Origin: Halorhabdus utahensis DSM 12940 | GTDB taxonomy: Archaea > Halobacteriota > Halobacteria > Halobacteriales > Haloarculaceae | Length of the DNA stretch: 64,000 nucleotides | NCBI RefSeq assembly: GCF_000023945.1 | Contig: NC_013158.1 | Span: forward strand, 1,116,001 to 1,180,000 | Direction of reading: 5' to 3' | Part shown: piece after piece, positions 49,316 through 57,983 of the stretch | Layout of the letters: every line of letters begins with the position of its first letter | How positions within the stretch are numbered: position 1 is the first letter of the stretch | Made by a program: the position numbers and the translations under genes | The notes under the pieces: model-generated | What the model was told of the DNA's origin: nothing | Database searches by the model: none | The model's input: the letters and a program-made list of their open reading frames with translations, nothing else

Positions 49316-51088
49316 TCAACTCGGCGACTCACGTCCGATCGTGGTGAACGCCTCGAAGTCGACCCCCTCGATATCCGGCGTCGAGTCGTAGGGCCGCCCG
49401 ACGATGATGTTCCCCGCAGTCTGTGAGCCGATTCCCGGTAGCGCCTGGAGTTCGTCCATCGACGCCGCGTTGAGATCGAGTGGGTGGGGCACCCCCGTGA
49501 CGGATCGATACCCGTGGTCGGTGATCGCCACGTCGATCGTCTTCCCGAGCGGGCGTTCGCCCGGAATGCCAACGAGCAGGGGGTACGTCCCCAGCTGTCG
49601 GCCGAAGGTCTTGCCGTCCTGGTGGTATTCGAGATGCACGTCTTCGAGGATCGTTCCCGGCGGGGCGACGCGCTGGAGCATCGGGTTGTCGATCGTCTCG
49701 CGGACCTCACGCTTGTACGCCTGGAACTGGCGCTTGTGATCCTGGGCGATCTCGGCACCCGTCTCGTCCATCTCCGTGCCGGGGAAGGCCATGACCTGGC
49801 GAATGTTCACCCGCCGGATCATGAGTCCCTCGTCGAGAATTCGCTGGAGGAACCGCTTGTTGTGTTCGAACGTCTCGGCCGTCTCGCCTTTCAACCCGTG
49901 AACGAAGTTGATCCCGGGGAGGAGCTTCGGCAAGCCGCGGGCGGCGTCGTCGCCGAAGGTTGGGGCGTTGTCCCTGTCTCCGCCGGGCTCGCGGCTATCG
50001 CCGCTCGCTCGTCCGGAGCCCGTCGCTTCACTTCGGGCTCCCGGGCGGAACCCCCCTTCCTCGTTGACGATCCGGACCGCTTCCAGCGCCTCGTCGGCGG
50101 TGACGTTGAGATTGTTGTCGCTCTGAACCGCGGGGTCGGCCGATTCCACTCCGAAGGCCGCGGTGTCGCCCGGTGTGTTGTGCTCGGCGATGATCCGGAT
50201 GCCCTCGCGAGCCTTCTCGGGCCACTTCACGACCGTGATCGGGTTCATGTTGTCAAGGTGGAGCGTCTCCAGACCAGGCGCGACTTTCCGGATGCCACGA
50301 TAGAGTTCTCGGAGCGCGTCGGGGTTCGGGGCCTCGCCGTCGCCGCCGTAGGCGAGAATGTCGGCCTGTCGACCCAGCCGGAAGTTGGTGACGCCATGGT
50401 CGGACAGTGCGTCGACCTCACTCACGACGGCGTCGGGTTCCCGGAAGGAAGCGTCGCCGTACAGCGGCTCCGTGCAGAACGAACACCGGTAGGCACACCC
50501 CCGCCCGGTCTCGATCTCGCAGATGAGATAGTCGGGATGGTTGGGGTGCTGTTCGACGATGAACGCCCCCTCCCGCGCCCAGCGCGACGACTCGTCCATC
50601 GTCCGGTAACGGGGGTCGAACCCCTCCAGGCCGTTTTCGACGAGGTCGAAGACGGCGGCCTCGATATCCGCACCGGCCAGAAAGTCAAAGTCCAGATCGT
50701 CGCGTTCGGGTTCGCTCGCCCCCTCGTTTTCGTCGCCGACGCCGAACCGGACCGGCCCACCCATGAGGCTCGTCCCGTCGGCCGTCCAGGCGATCCGCCG
50801 AACTTCGTCGGGTTCGGCCGGCGTCCCGCCGACGTAGTTGCCGGGGACGGTCATCCCGCCGACGTAGACCGTCAGATCGGCTTCCTCGACTGCCTGCCAA
50901 CGGCGGTTCTCCTCCCGGAGCCCGTCGATGGTGTGATAGGTGATCGATTCGTGGGGAACGCCCGCATCGACCAGCGCGCCGGCGACGTATCGGGGATAGG
51001 TGGAGATGTACGGCGGCACGCCGAAGTGTGCCGGTTCGTCGACGTAGCCGTCGACGATCGTGACGGTGAGATCCGCTGGGTCGGTCAT
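49316..51088 (-). CDS. Radical SAM protein with C-terminal helix-hairpin-helix
   Basis: A 590-residue protein: an N-terminal B12-binding-like Rossmann region (VTIVDGYVDEP, GGMTVPGNYVGG), a radical SAM core with CAYRCSFC (CX3CX2C cluster site), and a C-terminal HhH motif DLNAASMDELQALPGIGSQTA that usually binds DNA. This arrangement occurs in a conserved archaeal group of unknown substrate. Residues about 350-375 are a low-complexity Gly/Ser/Arg insertion (GSGRASGDSREPGGDRDN) in the barrel. ATG 51088 was chosen over 51130, as the latter adds a basic tail. Confidence 0.8.
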   Translation of the reverse strand: MTDPADLTVTIVDGYVDEPAHFGVPPYISTYPRYVAGALVDAGVPHESITYHTIDGLREENRRWQAVEEADLTVYVGGMTVPGNYVGGTPAEPDEVRRIAWTADGTSLMGGPVRFGVGDENEGASEPERDDLDFDFLAGADIEAAVFDLVENGLEGFDPRYRTMDESSRWAREGAFIVEQHPNHPDYLICEIETGRGCAYRCSFCTEPLYGDASFREPDAVVSEVDALSDHGVTNFRLGRQADILAYGGDGEAPNPDALRELYRGIRKVAPGLETLHLDNMNPITVVKWPEKAREGIRIIAEHNTPGDTAAFGVESADPAVQSDNNLNVTADEALEAVRIVNEEGGFRPGARSEATGSGRASGDSREPGGDRDNAPTFGDDAARGLPKLLPGINFVHGLKGETAETFEHNKRFLQRILDEGLMIRRVNIRQVMAFPGTEMDETGAEIAQDHKRQFQAYKREVRETIDNPMLQRVAPPGTILEDVHLEYHQDGKTFGRQLGTYPLLVGIPGERPLGKTIDVAITDHGYRSVTGVPHPLDLNAASMDELQALPGIGSQTAGNIIVGRPYDSTPDIEGVDFEAFTTIGRESPS

Positions 51089-51231
51089 CGCTTTCAGGTA
51101 ACCGCCCGAGGCGTAAAACCGTGTCTTCACGAGGCGTGTGGGCCAGCAGCGTCAAGCCAGGGTGAGAGACAAGCCCCGGGGCCGCACAGGTCTGTGGCAG
51201 GGCGACGCACTCTTCGAGCACGACCGAAATT

Positions 51232-51242
51232 ATTTTATAAAC
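51232..51242 (+). promoter_or_regulatory. TATA box of the 51274 gene
   Basis: ATTTTATAAAC is centred about 37 nt before the ATG, giving a leader of around ten bases. It is the strongest AT-rich element in the 185-bp gap between the radical SAM gene and this gene; I see nothing else in that gap. Confidence 0.55.
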
Positions 51243-51273
51243 GCTTTTCGTGGGTCGGCAGAACCATTCACAC

Positions 51274-51723
51274 ATGAGTGACGAACGGCGACAGCGGGAG
51301 CCAATACTGGCGCTGGTCGGGTACTGGCTGATACCCACTGTGCTGCTGGGCGTCGGTCTCTGGGGTGGCGGGATCAGACCGGCCATCCTCGACCTGTCGG
51401 GGTTGTCGATCGGTCCGGCGGCGAGCATCGGGATACTCGGAATCATGGCAGGCGGGGTGTTTTCGTTGGTCCCGTCGCCTGAACCCGCGTCCGAAGGCCG
51501 GACACCTATCGAAGACGAAGAAGCGACACCCGAAGAGATGGACGGAGCGACCGGTTCACGCTGGTTGGCGATGGGGATGATCGTCGTGACCGTCATCGCG
51601 TTGCTCGCTGGCGCGATCGCTTCGGCCACTGGTGCGTTCAACACCTACGCGGTACTATTCTGGATCTGTGTTCCGTACGGGGTCGGTATCGTATCGTTGT
51701 ACGAGCACTTGTGGGCCCGGTGA
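51274..51723 (+). CDS. Haloarchaeal membrane protein, four TM segments
   Basis: A 149-residue protein with four hydrophobic segments: LALVGYWLIPTVLLGVGLWG, ASIGILGIMAGGVFSLV, LAMGMIVVTVIALLAGAIAS and YAVLFWICVPYGVGIVSLY. An acidic cytosolic loop (EDEEATPEEMDG) separates helices two and three. No family with a known role is recognised. It is a single gene with its own promoter; the 178 bp after it show no feature I can name. Confidence 0.65.
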   Translation: MSDERRQREPILALVGYWLIPTVLLGVGLWGGGIRPAILDLSGLSIGPAASIGILGIMAGGVFSLVPSPEPASEGRTPIEDEEATPEEMDGATGSRWLAMGMIVVTVIALLAGAIASATGAFNTYAVLFWICVPYGVGIVSLYEHLWAR

Positions 51724-51901
51724 TCAAGGGGCGATCGGAGCCCGCAGTGATGTCGCGTCCCCGGCGGATTGTGACGGCGCGAATACGCCTTTCGATGAGG
51801 CGAGTGGTATCGGCCAGGGCGGTCTCTCTGACCGCCGGTGTTTTCTGTCGGCTCACCGCGGGCACAACGGCTAAGGAGACGCCGGCCTAACGGGGGCATA
51901 C

Positions 51902-52495
51902 ATGAACCAACTCCGCGAGTTCACCGAAGAGATCGGTGAGACCGTCATCGAAAGCGTGGGCCGGGCCGTCAGCAAAGCCCAGGAACGGACGCCGCTTCTG
52001 GTCGACCTGCTGGAAAGCGACGACGCCTATCTCGCGGTCTTCGACGCCCCGGACGCGACAACCAGCGACGTCCAGGTGCAGTTGTCGGGCCGGACGGTCG
52101 AAGTCAGACTCGACCGATTCCGCGAGCCACGGGAGGGCTTCGAGATGCGGTTCCCCGGCCGGGGATTGACGCTCGACGGCCACGTGACGCTGCCGCCCGA
52201 CGCGGCGATCGACGGCGAGGGTGCGACGGCGACACTACAGGAGAACGGCACACTCCAGGTCCGGATCCCGAAACGCGACGGCGGGACGACCGTTGCGGTC
52301 ACCGACGAAAACGAGCACGACGAGCCCGAAGCGCCAACCAGCGAAATCGAAACCGATTCCGAAAACGGTGGCGACAGTGAGAGCGAAGGCGATGGTGACG
52401 GCGAAGGCGATGGTGACAGCGAAGGCGATAGTGGCAGTGAGAGCGAAGACGGTGGCGACAGTGACGGAGATGGTGACGCCGAAACCGAAGCGTAG
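51902..52495 (+). CDS. Hsp20/GvpH-like protein with long acidic repeat tail
   Basis: A 197-residue protein. Residues about 1-35 are an amphipathic helix, and 40-130 a small heat-shock (alpha-crystallin-like) beta sandwich. The latter shows VQVQLSGRTVEVRLDRFREPREGFEMRFPGRGLTLDG-type strands and closes with LQVRIPKRD, where the usual sHSP I-x-I is relaxed to V-R-I. The last 65 residues are almost only Asp, Glu, Ser and Gly. The tail is encoded by repeated GATGGTGAC/GGCGAAGGC units, so its length may vary between strains. No gas-vesicle genes are nearby. Confidence 0.7.
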   Translation: MNQLREFTEEIGETVIESVGRAVSKAQERTPLLVDLLESDDAYLAVFDAPDATTSDVQVQLSGRTVEVRLDRFREPREGFEMRFPGRGLTLDGHVTLPPDAAIDGEGATATLQENGTLQVRIPKRDGGTTVAVTDENEHDEPEAPTSEIETDSENGGDSESEGDGDGEGDGDSEGDSGSESEDGGDSDGDGDAETEA

Positions 52496-52537
52496 TGAGC
52501 ACGCCTCGACACAGCGGCCGATAACCGTCACCCAGAA

Positions 52538-53128
52538 TCACGCCGGCGGGTTTGTCTCGGGCTGACAATCGAGCGTCCGTGGGACACGCCACTCGGTCGA
52601 GAGTTCGAGGAGTTGGGTCAGAATCCGTGCTGTCGCTCCCCAGACTGTGTAGTCCCCGACGTGGAAGTAATGGAGCTGGACGGAGCCGTGGTCCGGATGG
52701 TCGCGACACTCCGTCTCGTAGTTCGCTGGATCGGTCAAGGCATCGACCGATAGAACGGCAATCTCCGCGACTTCGCCGTCGTTCGGTTCATACGACCGAT
52801 CGGGAACGTGCCCCACGAACGGCCGGATCGAATACTCGCTGACAGTCCTGATGTCGTCGAGTCGGCCGACGATCGTCGCCTCCGACGGCTCGAGGCCGAC
52901 CTCCTCGCGGGCCTCCCGCAACGCCGTCTCCGAGAGGTCGGCGTCGACCGGCTCGGAGCCCCCACCCGGAAAGCTCATCTGTCCGGGATGGTCCTCCAGA
53001 TGATCGGCCCGCCGGGTGAACAACAGGTGCGTCCCGGCGGGCCTCTCGACGATCCCGACGAGCACCGCGGCTTCACGCGGAGCCGTCACGCTCGCGGGGT
53101 CGTGGGCGGCGACGGGACCGAGATCCAT
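52538..53128 (-). CDS. NUDIX hydrolase, CoA-pyrophosphatase type
   Basis: A 196-residue protein. LLFTRRADHLEDHPGQMSFPGG is the signature found upstream of the Nudix box in CoA diphosphatases, and the box itself runs GGGSEPVDADLSETALREAREEVGLE in pattern, with the REXXEE metal ligands. It would cleave CoA or acyl-CoA into phosphopantetheine and 3',5'-ADP. ATG 53128 is used because AATTAAGAG on the minus strand (about 53151-53159) is a TATA box 27 nt upstream, within the end of the preceding gene. Confidence 0.85.
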   Translation of the reverse strand: MDLGPVAAHDPASVTAPREAAVLVGIVERPAGTHLLFTRRADHLEDHPGQMSFPGGGSEPVDADLSETALREAREEVGLEPSEATIVGRLDDIRTVSEYSIRPFVGHVPDRSYEPNDGEVAEIAVLSVDALTDPANYETECRDHPDHGSVQLHYFHVGDYTVWGATARILTQLLELSTEWRVPRTLDCQPETNPPA

Positions 53129-53169
53129 ACTGAAACGAACGACGCCCTGACTCTTAATTCGATCGACGG

Positions 53170-53646
53170 TCAATCATGGTTGTTTCCTTCGAGGGCATCA
53201 TCGAGTCGATCGCGGGTCTCGGCGAGGTCGACAGGTGCCCAGGCTTCGAGTTCGTAACTCACGTCCAGCAGGGTTTCGATGCGGTCGTGATCGTTCGATG
53301 CGACGGCCTGGCTGGCGTCACTTCTGAACCGCTTTTCCGCAGCCGTGCCACGCCGTTCGGGATCGATCGATCGCTCGGGCACGTCCAGAATGTGCGGGAG
53401 GTCGCGAGCCCCCTCCGGCAGCGTGGGAAACGCGACGGGGCCGGCCACGAGCAGCGGCGGGTCGCCGGGGAGTCTAAGTAGGTGATACGACTCGATGGCG
53501 GACTCGACGGCAGGTTCGAACTCGGCGGGGGGCCGATCCGCACCGCGCTTGAACGCGAGTTCCGCGAGGGCCGCTCGAAGCGTCGCCGGGGGCAGTGCCC
53601 CGAAGAGGTCGACGACGCCGGCCAGGTCGTCCGCGGACAGATCCAT
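53170..53646 (-). CDS. Haloarchaeal protein of unknown function (DUF7109-like)
   Basis: A 158-residue soluble protein: MDLSADDLAGVVDLFGALPPATLRAAL at the start, FKRGADRPPAEFEPAVESAIESY, a Pro-rich hydrophobic strand LLVAGPVAFPTLPEGARDLPHIL, and a helical C-terminal part. It is recognised only as a conserved haloarchaeal family without known activity. The gene precedes the NUDIX gene on the same strand with 41 bp between them. The NUDIX promoter is inside that space. Confidence 0.65.
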   Translation of the reverse strand: MDLSADDLAGVVDLFGALPPATLRAALAELAFKRGADRPPAEFEPAVESAIESYHLLRLPGDPPLLVAGPVAFPTLPEGARDLPHILDVPERSIDPERRGTAAEKRFRSDASQAVASNDHDRIETLLDVSYELEAWAPVDLAETRDRLDDALEGNNHD

Positions 53647-53699
53647 ATCGGAGGATGTGGTCCCCACCACTTAGCTCGACGGGTGAGCCAGGAGCCGGA

Positions 53700-54797
53700 T
53701 CACGTTCGGTGTTCCGCAAGTGATTCAGTGGCGAGCGTCGCGATCTGTGCTGGATCGAGACTCGTCCGGGCCCAGGCCGGCAGCCGGTCGTCCTCGCCCG
53801 GCGGCTCGATCGACCTCGCATATTCGTCGACCTGTGTCCGCTCGTTCGCCCGATCGTAGGTGAGACCGTTGAACGCGGCGTCGGTGGCGTACTGCTCGAC
53901 GGCCGTCTGGGCCGCCGTCCGGTATCGGTCCGGCAGGGACGCGTAGTCGGGAGTGACGCCGTTTGCTTCCAGCGCGCGAAAGAGCGCCGCGGCGACCTCC
54001 CGGGCCATGTTGCCGAGCCCCTCCGGACCGCCGACGGCGCGGTGATCGTGTTCGTGCACGCCGAGATCGACCTGCGCCGAGTTGTCGAACCCGGCCGACT
54101 GGAAGGCGTCTCCGAGTGTGCCGACTTCGAGACCCCATCCGCGCGGCGGTCGCAGCTCCCGGACGAGCTCGCTCGTTGCGGCGAACTCCCCTGCGAGGGC
54201 ATACCGGAACGCCCCGAAATACTCGAGGATAGACGCGTCGTGGGATTCAGCGAGCGCTCGAACCAGTGGCACGTAAAAGAGCCGGAAGAGCCGACCGTAC
54301 AGCCGGTCGTTCTCGACGCGGGCGTAGTACGCCTTGGTGAAGTCATAGCCCTGTGCGAGCGGGAAGAGCAGGCGGGGGACGTGCGTGGGTGCGTAGTTCT
54401 CCGCGTCGGCGTCGTGGACGACGACGTACTCGGCGCGCTCGGCAGCGACCCCCAGCGCGAGCCAGACGTCCCGGCCCTTCCCGTCAGATCCGTCCAGGCC
54501 GGCTTCCGTCAGGGCAGAGGCGACAGCAGGCGCACTACACCAGAGGGTTTCCAGCGGGAGATCGAACGAGGACAGCCACTGCGCGACCGCAGCAACCCGG
54601 TCGGGGTCGGCACGGAGCGCAACGATCACCCGCTTGGGGTCGACAGCTTCCAGCGTCGAGAAGACACGTTCGGCGGCCAGGCTGGCGCGATCGCGAGCCA
54701 TCATCGGGACGACGACCGCGGAGCGATCAGCCGGGGCCGAAGGTGTGGCACCATCGAAGTCGTGGAGGGTGGCGATCCGTTCCTGGACGTACTCCAT
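53700..54797 (-). CDS. Glucosyl-3-phosphoglycerate synthase-like glycosyltransferase
   Basis: A 365-residue GT-A enzyme. SAVVVPMMARDRAS opens the nucleotide domain, VVHDADAENYAPTHVPRLLF contains the DXD-type metal site (DAD), and YYARVENDRLYGRLFRLFYVPLV, YALAGEFA and WGLEVGTLGDAF match the GT81 acceptor region. GpgS makes glucosyl-3-phosphoglycerate, precursor of the compatible solute glucosylglycerate. A mannosyl variant is possible. The phosphatase that normally follows is not next to it. Confidence 0.75.
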   Translation of the reverse strand: MEYVQERIATLHDFDGATPSAPADRSAVVVPMMARDRASLAAERVFSTLEAVDPKRVIVALRADPDRVAAVAQWLSSFDLPLETLWCSAPAVASALTEAGLDGSDGKGRDVWLALGVAAERAEYVVVHDADAENYAPTHVPRLLFPLAQGYDFTKAYYARVENDRLYGRLFRLFYVPLVRALAESHDASILEYFGAFRYALAGEFAATSELVRELRPPRGWGLEVGTLGDAFQSAGFDNSAQVDLGVHEHDHRAVGGPEGLGNMAREVAAALFRALEANGVTPDYASLPDRYRTAAQTAVEQYATDAAFNGLTYDRANERTQVDEYARSIEPPGEDDRLPAWARTSLDPAQIATLATESLAEHRT

Positions 54798-54914
54798 TCA
54801 TGACCCATGGGGGCGGGAGATCAAAAAAGGGACCGACAGCCGCCGGTTTCGCCGGGTCACCCGCCACCGGGCGCGAGCGCGGGCTTTTTGTCACATGGTC
54901 GCATACGACTTCGT

Positions 54915-55085
54915 ATGGAATCTGTCAGGAAGGGGCTGCGATCCGGGGATCTGGAGAAGGACACCTACGAGCGGTTACAGTGTGTCGAATGTGAGGAGGA
55001 GTTGACGACGGAAAACGACCCGGAGGAAGTCGGGTCGGTCCGGGTCTGTCCGGGGTGTGGTCGCGAGTGGAAACAAGTGGGCTGA
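54915..55085 (+). CDS. Small zinc-finger protein, 56 residues (HVO_0758-like)
   Basis: A 56-residue protein starting MESVRKGLRSGDLEKDTYERL, then two CxxC pairs, CVECEEEL and CPGCGREW, about 24 residues apart, which would hold one zinc ion. It is of the small zinc-finger type common in haloarchaea. ATG 54915 is preferred; a GTG-like longer frame gives no conserved residues. It has no obvious partner gene. Function is unknown. Confidence 0.75.
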   Translation: MESVRKGLRSGDLEKDTYERLQCVECEEELTTENDPEEVGSVRVCPGCGREWKQVG

Positions 55086-55154
55086 GCCGGCCACCACCCG
55101 TTCGAAGAGTGAGCCGCGGCCGCTGAGACGGCTGTTCATTGACGGACGATCGTA

Positions 55155-56345
55155 TCACTGCCGATCACCGGTCATCGCCTCGAACAGCCGTTCGTGGAGG
55201 TCCGCGCGCGTCACGCCCTCGCCCGGCCCGAGGCCGTTCATGTGTTCGACGCTAACCTGGCCCCCGCCCATGCGGGCGTGTCCACCGGCCTCGGCCATCG
55301 GGATGTCCTCGACGGCGGCCTGGAGGGCTTTGCCCATATGAACACGGTCGTCCCGGGACCGCCCGGAGAGATGGAGTGTGTCCTCGACGTCCCCCAGGAC
55401 GACGATGGCCGTCACGCCTTCGAGTCGGAGGAGTTCGTCGGCCGCCTGTGGGATGGCATCGACGTTCGAGAGCGTCCCGACGTCGCTGCAGGCGAAGGCA
55501 CCCCGGACATCCCGTTCGGTGATCGCCCGCGCTTTCACGTCGAGAACTTCGGTATCGACCTCCGGGTTGGCGATGCGATCGAGCAACTCCTCGTCGATCC
55601 CCGGATAGAGATACGATGCAGCGACGAACTCGGCCGGAGAACACCCTGTCGTGAGGTGATTGGTGTCAGCTTGAATGCCGTAGAGCAACCCCGTCGCGAC
55701 GGGCGGCGAGAGCGTGCATGCACCCTCGGTCCCGTCGGAATCGGTGGATCCCGGCTCGATCCCCTGCTCTTCGAAGTACTCGGCGACGATCGTCGCGCAC
55801 GCGCCGTACTCGGTTCGGACGTCAGTGAGCGCCGTTCCGTTTCCGTCACCGGGATGATGGTCGATAACGGCGACGGGTGAGATCCCGTCTGCGCCGGGGA
55901 ATCCGCGCGCTTCGTTGTGGTCGACGAGGACGACCGCGTCGGCGTCGATGTCCCCCGCCGTCTCGATCTGTTCGAGATCGAGATCGAGGACCGTTTCGAA
56001 CGCACGGTTCTCCTGATGGCGGATCTGGCCGGCGTGCTGGAGAGCCGGTTCGGTATCGACGGCCGCCGCGAGTTCGGCGACGCCCTGGGCGGCCGCCATC
56101 GCGTCCGGATCGGGGTTCGGATGCATCAGGACGCTCACCCGATCGTGGTCCGCCAGGATCCGGCGGAGGCGTTGGCCAGGCGTTCGCCGCTGTCGACGGA
56201 CGAAGAAGGCAAGACCGATGAGCACGACAAGGACGACCACGACCGCGGCGACGGCGAGCAACGGCTCCGCGGTGACGCGATCGAGTGCGTCTCTCAAACC
56301 CGCCTGTGCGACAGTACCGCCGACAGCGGGGCCCGGGACCGACAT
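55155..56345 (-). CDS. DHH-family phosphoesterase with N-terminal TM helix
   Basis: A 396-residue protein: residues about 27-50 form one TM helix (LLAVAAVVVVLVVLIGLAFFV), then a DHH domain with MHPNPDPDAMAAA, VLVDHNEARG and VIDHHPGD, which supply the metal ligands. A DHHA1-type domain ends with GGHARMGGGQV (the Gly-rich substrate loop). Relatives hydrolyse cyclic dinucleotides, nanoRNA or pAp. The membrane anchor without a RCK or GGDEF module is the haloarchaeal version. TATA-like CTTAACAG on the minus strand at about 56367-56374. Confidence 0.82.
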   Translation of the reverse strand: MSVPGPAVGGTVAQAGLRDALDRVTAEPLLAVAAVVVVLVVLIGLAFFVRRQRRTPGQRLRRILADHDRVSVLMHPNPDPDAMAAAQGVAELAAAVDTEPALQHAGQIRHQENRAFETVLDLDLEQIETAGDIDADAVVLVDHNEARGFPGADGISPVAVIDHHPGDGNGTALTDVRTEYGACATIVAEYFEEQGIEPGSTDSDGTEGACTLSPPVATGLLYGIQADTNHLTTGCSPAEFVAASYLYPGIDEELLDRIANPEVDTEVLDVKARAITERDVRGAFACSDVGTLSNVDAIPQAADELLRLEGVTAIVVLGDVEDTLHLSGRSRDDRVHMGKALQAAVEDIPMAEAGGHARMGGGQVSVEHMNGLGPGEGVTRADLHERLFEAMTGDRQ

Positions 56346-56425
56346 AGAGATGATTGTCTCGCCGATCTGTTAAGAAGGTTCGGCAACCACACCCACCAAT
56401 ATTTTGATTCGAGTTAAAACAAATG

Positions 56426-56470
56426 CACCCACGCGATCGTGCCAGAGAAAGCGAATACACCCACGCGATC
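56426..56470. repeat. 13-bp direct repeat, two copies
   Basis: CACCCACGCGATC occurs at 56426-56438 and 56458-56470, 32 bp apart, in the 197-bp gap between the DHH gene and the epimerase gene. An AT-rich AATATTTTGATTC lies just before it. It is too short to assign, but may be regulatory. Confidence 0.5.
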
Positions 56471-56542
56471 ATCCCAAACGTGGGGCCGAGCAGCGGAGGG
56501 GCCTCGTTGCAGTCCGAGAGAACCCCTCTCAGGGAGACAGCG

Positions 56543-57442
56543 TCACGGGTCCGTCTCGTCCGTCCGAAAGCGATCGATCGCAGCTCGATATCCCGCACGA
56601 TAGGTCGGGAACGCGAACTCATAGCCGTACTCGCGAAGGCGCTCGTTGCTGACGCGCTTGGTCGCCCGGATCCGCCGACGGGTGGACGTACTGTCGACGT
56701 CGGCGAGTCGCTGCTCGACCGTCTGTTTCGGCGGAAATTCGACGCCAGCCTGCTCGGCCAGCCAGTCGGCGAAGCCCCACTTCTCGACCGGTTCGTCGTC
56801 GACGAGGTTGACGATCGCGCCGCGGCCGCGATCACGTTCGAGCAGGAACCGGACCGCACCGGCGGCATCGTCACGATGAACCATGTTGAGCACGCCGGCC
56901 GTGACGGGACCGTCGAGATAGCGTTGCAGGCGGTAGCGATCGGGGCCGTACAAGCCGGCGAACCGGGCGACCGTCCCGTCGACGCCGGCCGGCGGGCGGT
57001 CACGGGCGAGTCGTTCGGCCTCGGCCAAGATCTCGGTCCGCTCGTCGCCGGGGTCGATGGCGGTCTCCTCGTCGACCCACTCCCCATCGTGGTCGCCGTA
57101 GACGCCCGTACTCGACGTGTAGACGAACCGATCGGGAGGGCTATCGCGGTCGGCGAAGTGATCGATCGCCGTCCGGAGCCCTTCGACGTAGGTCTCCCGA
57201 GCAGCGTCGGCGTCCCGCCCGCCGGCACTCGCGGCGAAGACGATCCACTCGACGTCCGGGACAGATGCCAGGGAGTCACCGTCCGTCACGTCGGCGCGGA
57301 CGGGGTCGGCCCCCGCTGCTTCGACCGCCGCCAGCCCCGACTTGGAACGACGAACCCCGACGACGTGATGGCCGGCGTCGCCGAGTTGGCGGGCGAGTTC
57401 ACACCCGACGTAGCCACACCCCAGAACGGCGACGCGAGTCAC
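56543..57442 (-). CDS. SDR-type NAD-dependent epimerase/dehydratase
   Basis: A 299-residue extended SDR. The NAD loop is VAVLGCGYVGCELAR (GxGxxG), and the catalytic pair lies in FVYTSSTGVYGDHDGEW, where the Y of STGVYG stands in for YxxxK chemistry in related atypical SDRs. RFAGLYGPDR and NMVHRDDAAGAV follow. It resembles the YeeZ/ActC-like group more than sugar epimerases. Its start overlaps the end of the DUF5791-like gene by four bases, so the two are cotranscribed with the epimerase second. Confidence 0.75.
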   Translation of the reverse strand: MTRVAVLGCGYVGCELARQLGDAGHHVVGVRRSKSGLAAVEAAGADPVRADVTDGDSLASVPDVEWIVFAASAGGRDADAARETYVEGLRTAIDHFADRDSPPDRFVYTSSTGVYGDHDGEWVDEETAIDPGDERTEILAEAERLARDRPPAGVDGTVARFAGLYGPDRYRLQRYLDGPVTAGVLNMVHRDDAAGAVRFLLERDRGRGAIVNLVDDEPVEKWGFADWLAEQAGVEFPPKQTVEQRLADVDSTSTRRRIRATKRVSNERLREYGYEFAFPTYRAGYRAAIDRFRTDETDP

Positions 57443-57855
57443 AGCTTCCCCGCGACGAACGCACGGATCTCGGCGTATTCGGCGAGCGTCATCGGGTGTC
57501 GCCCCTCCATCTTTGCCTGGAGTTCCTTCGGCGTCGCGTCGCTATCGAGCCCCTGGGCGAGCGCATCGACGTCCAGCACTGCACTCGACAGTTCGAGCAA
57601 CAGCCGATCGCGCGCCTCGGCGGCGATGGCGTCGGCGTCACGATCGGCCGAGAGGGCGAACACGTCCGCCGCCTCCGTGAGTGTGAGTGCTGGCGATTCC
57701 GCGTCGGCGAGTCCACGGACCGTCTCAGCGTCGAGTGACGTGCCCTCGACGACGGCGTCTTCACTCACCGTTTCGACGACGTCGGCAAGCTCGTCCTCGT
57801 AGACACGACGGAGCGTCGTGGCGTCGTGATCCTCAGCGTCCACAGCTGCAAGCAT
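57439..57855 (-). CDS. DUF5791-like haloarchaeal protein
   Basis: A 138-residue acidic helical protein: LRRVYEDELADVVETVSEDAV, then EAADVFALSADRDADAIAAEARDRLLLELSSAVLDVDAL in pattern, and a closing PKELQAKMEGRHPMTLAEYAEIRAFVAG. I recognise it only as a conserved haloarchaeal family; the end resembles a short helix-turn-helix but a DNA role is not established. It is first in a two-gene operon with the SDR enzyme. Confidence 0.65.
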   Translation of the reverse strand: MLAAVDAEDHDATTLRRVYEDELADVVETVSEDAVVEGTSLDAETVRGLADAESPALTLTEAADVFALSADRDADAIAAEARDRLLLELSSAVLDVDALAQGLDSDATPKELQAKMEGRHPMTLAEYAEIRAFVAGKL

Positions 57856-57952
57856 ACCCCTCCTATGTCCGGGCCCTACAAGGGGGCGTCGCCACCGGCG
57901 ATCCTGTTGCCGGACGATGACCGGGGCAGAACCACCGCCGAACTGTCACAAG

Positions 57953-57963
57953 GTTTGAATAGG
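57953..57963 (+). promoter_or_regulatory. TATA-like element of cetZ
   Basis: GTTTGAATAGG is centred about 26 nt before the ATG at 57984, fitting a leaderless transcript. Confidence 0.45.
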
Positions 57964-57983
57964 CAGTACGCTAACCCCTGGGT

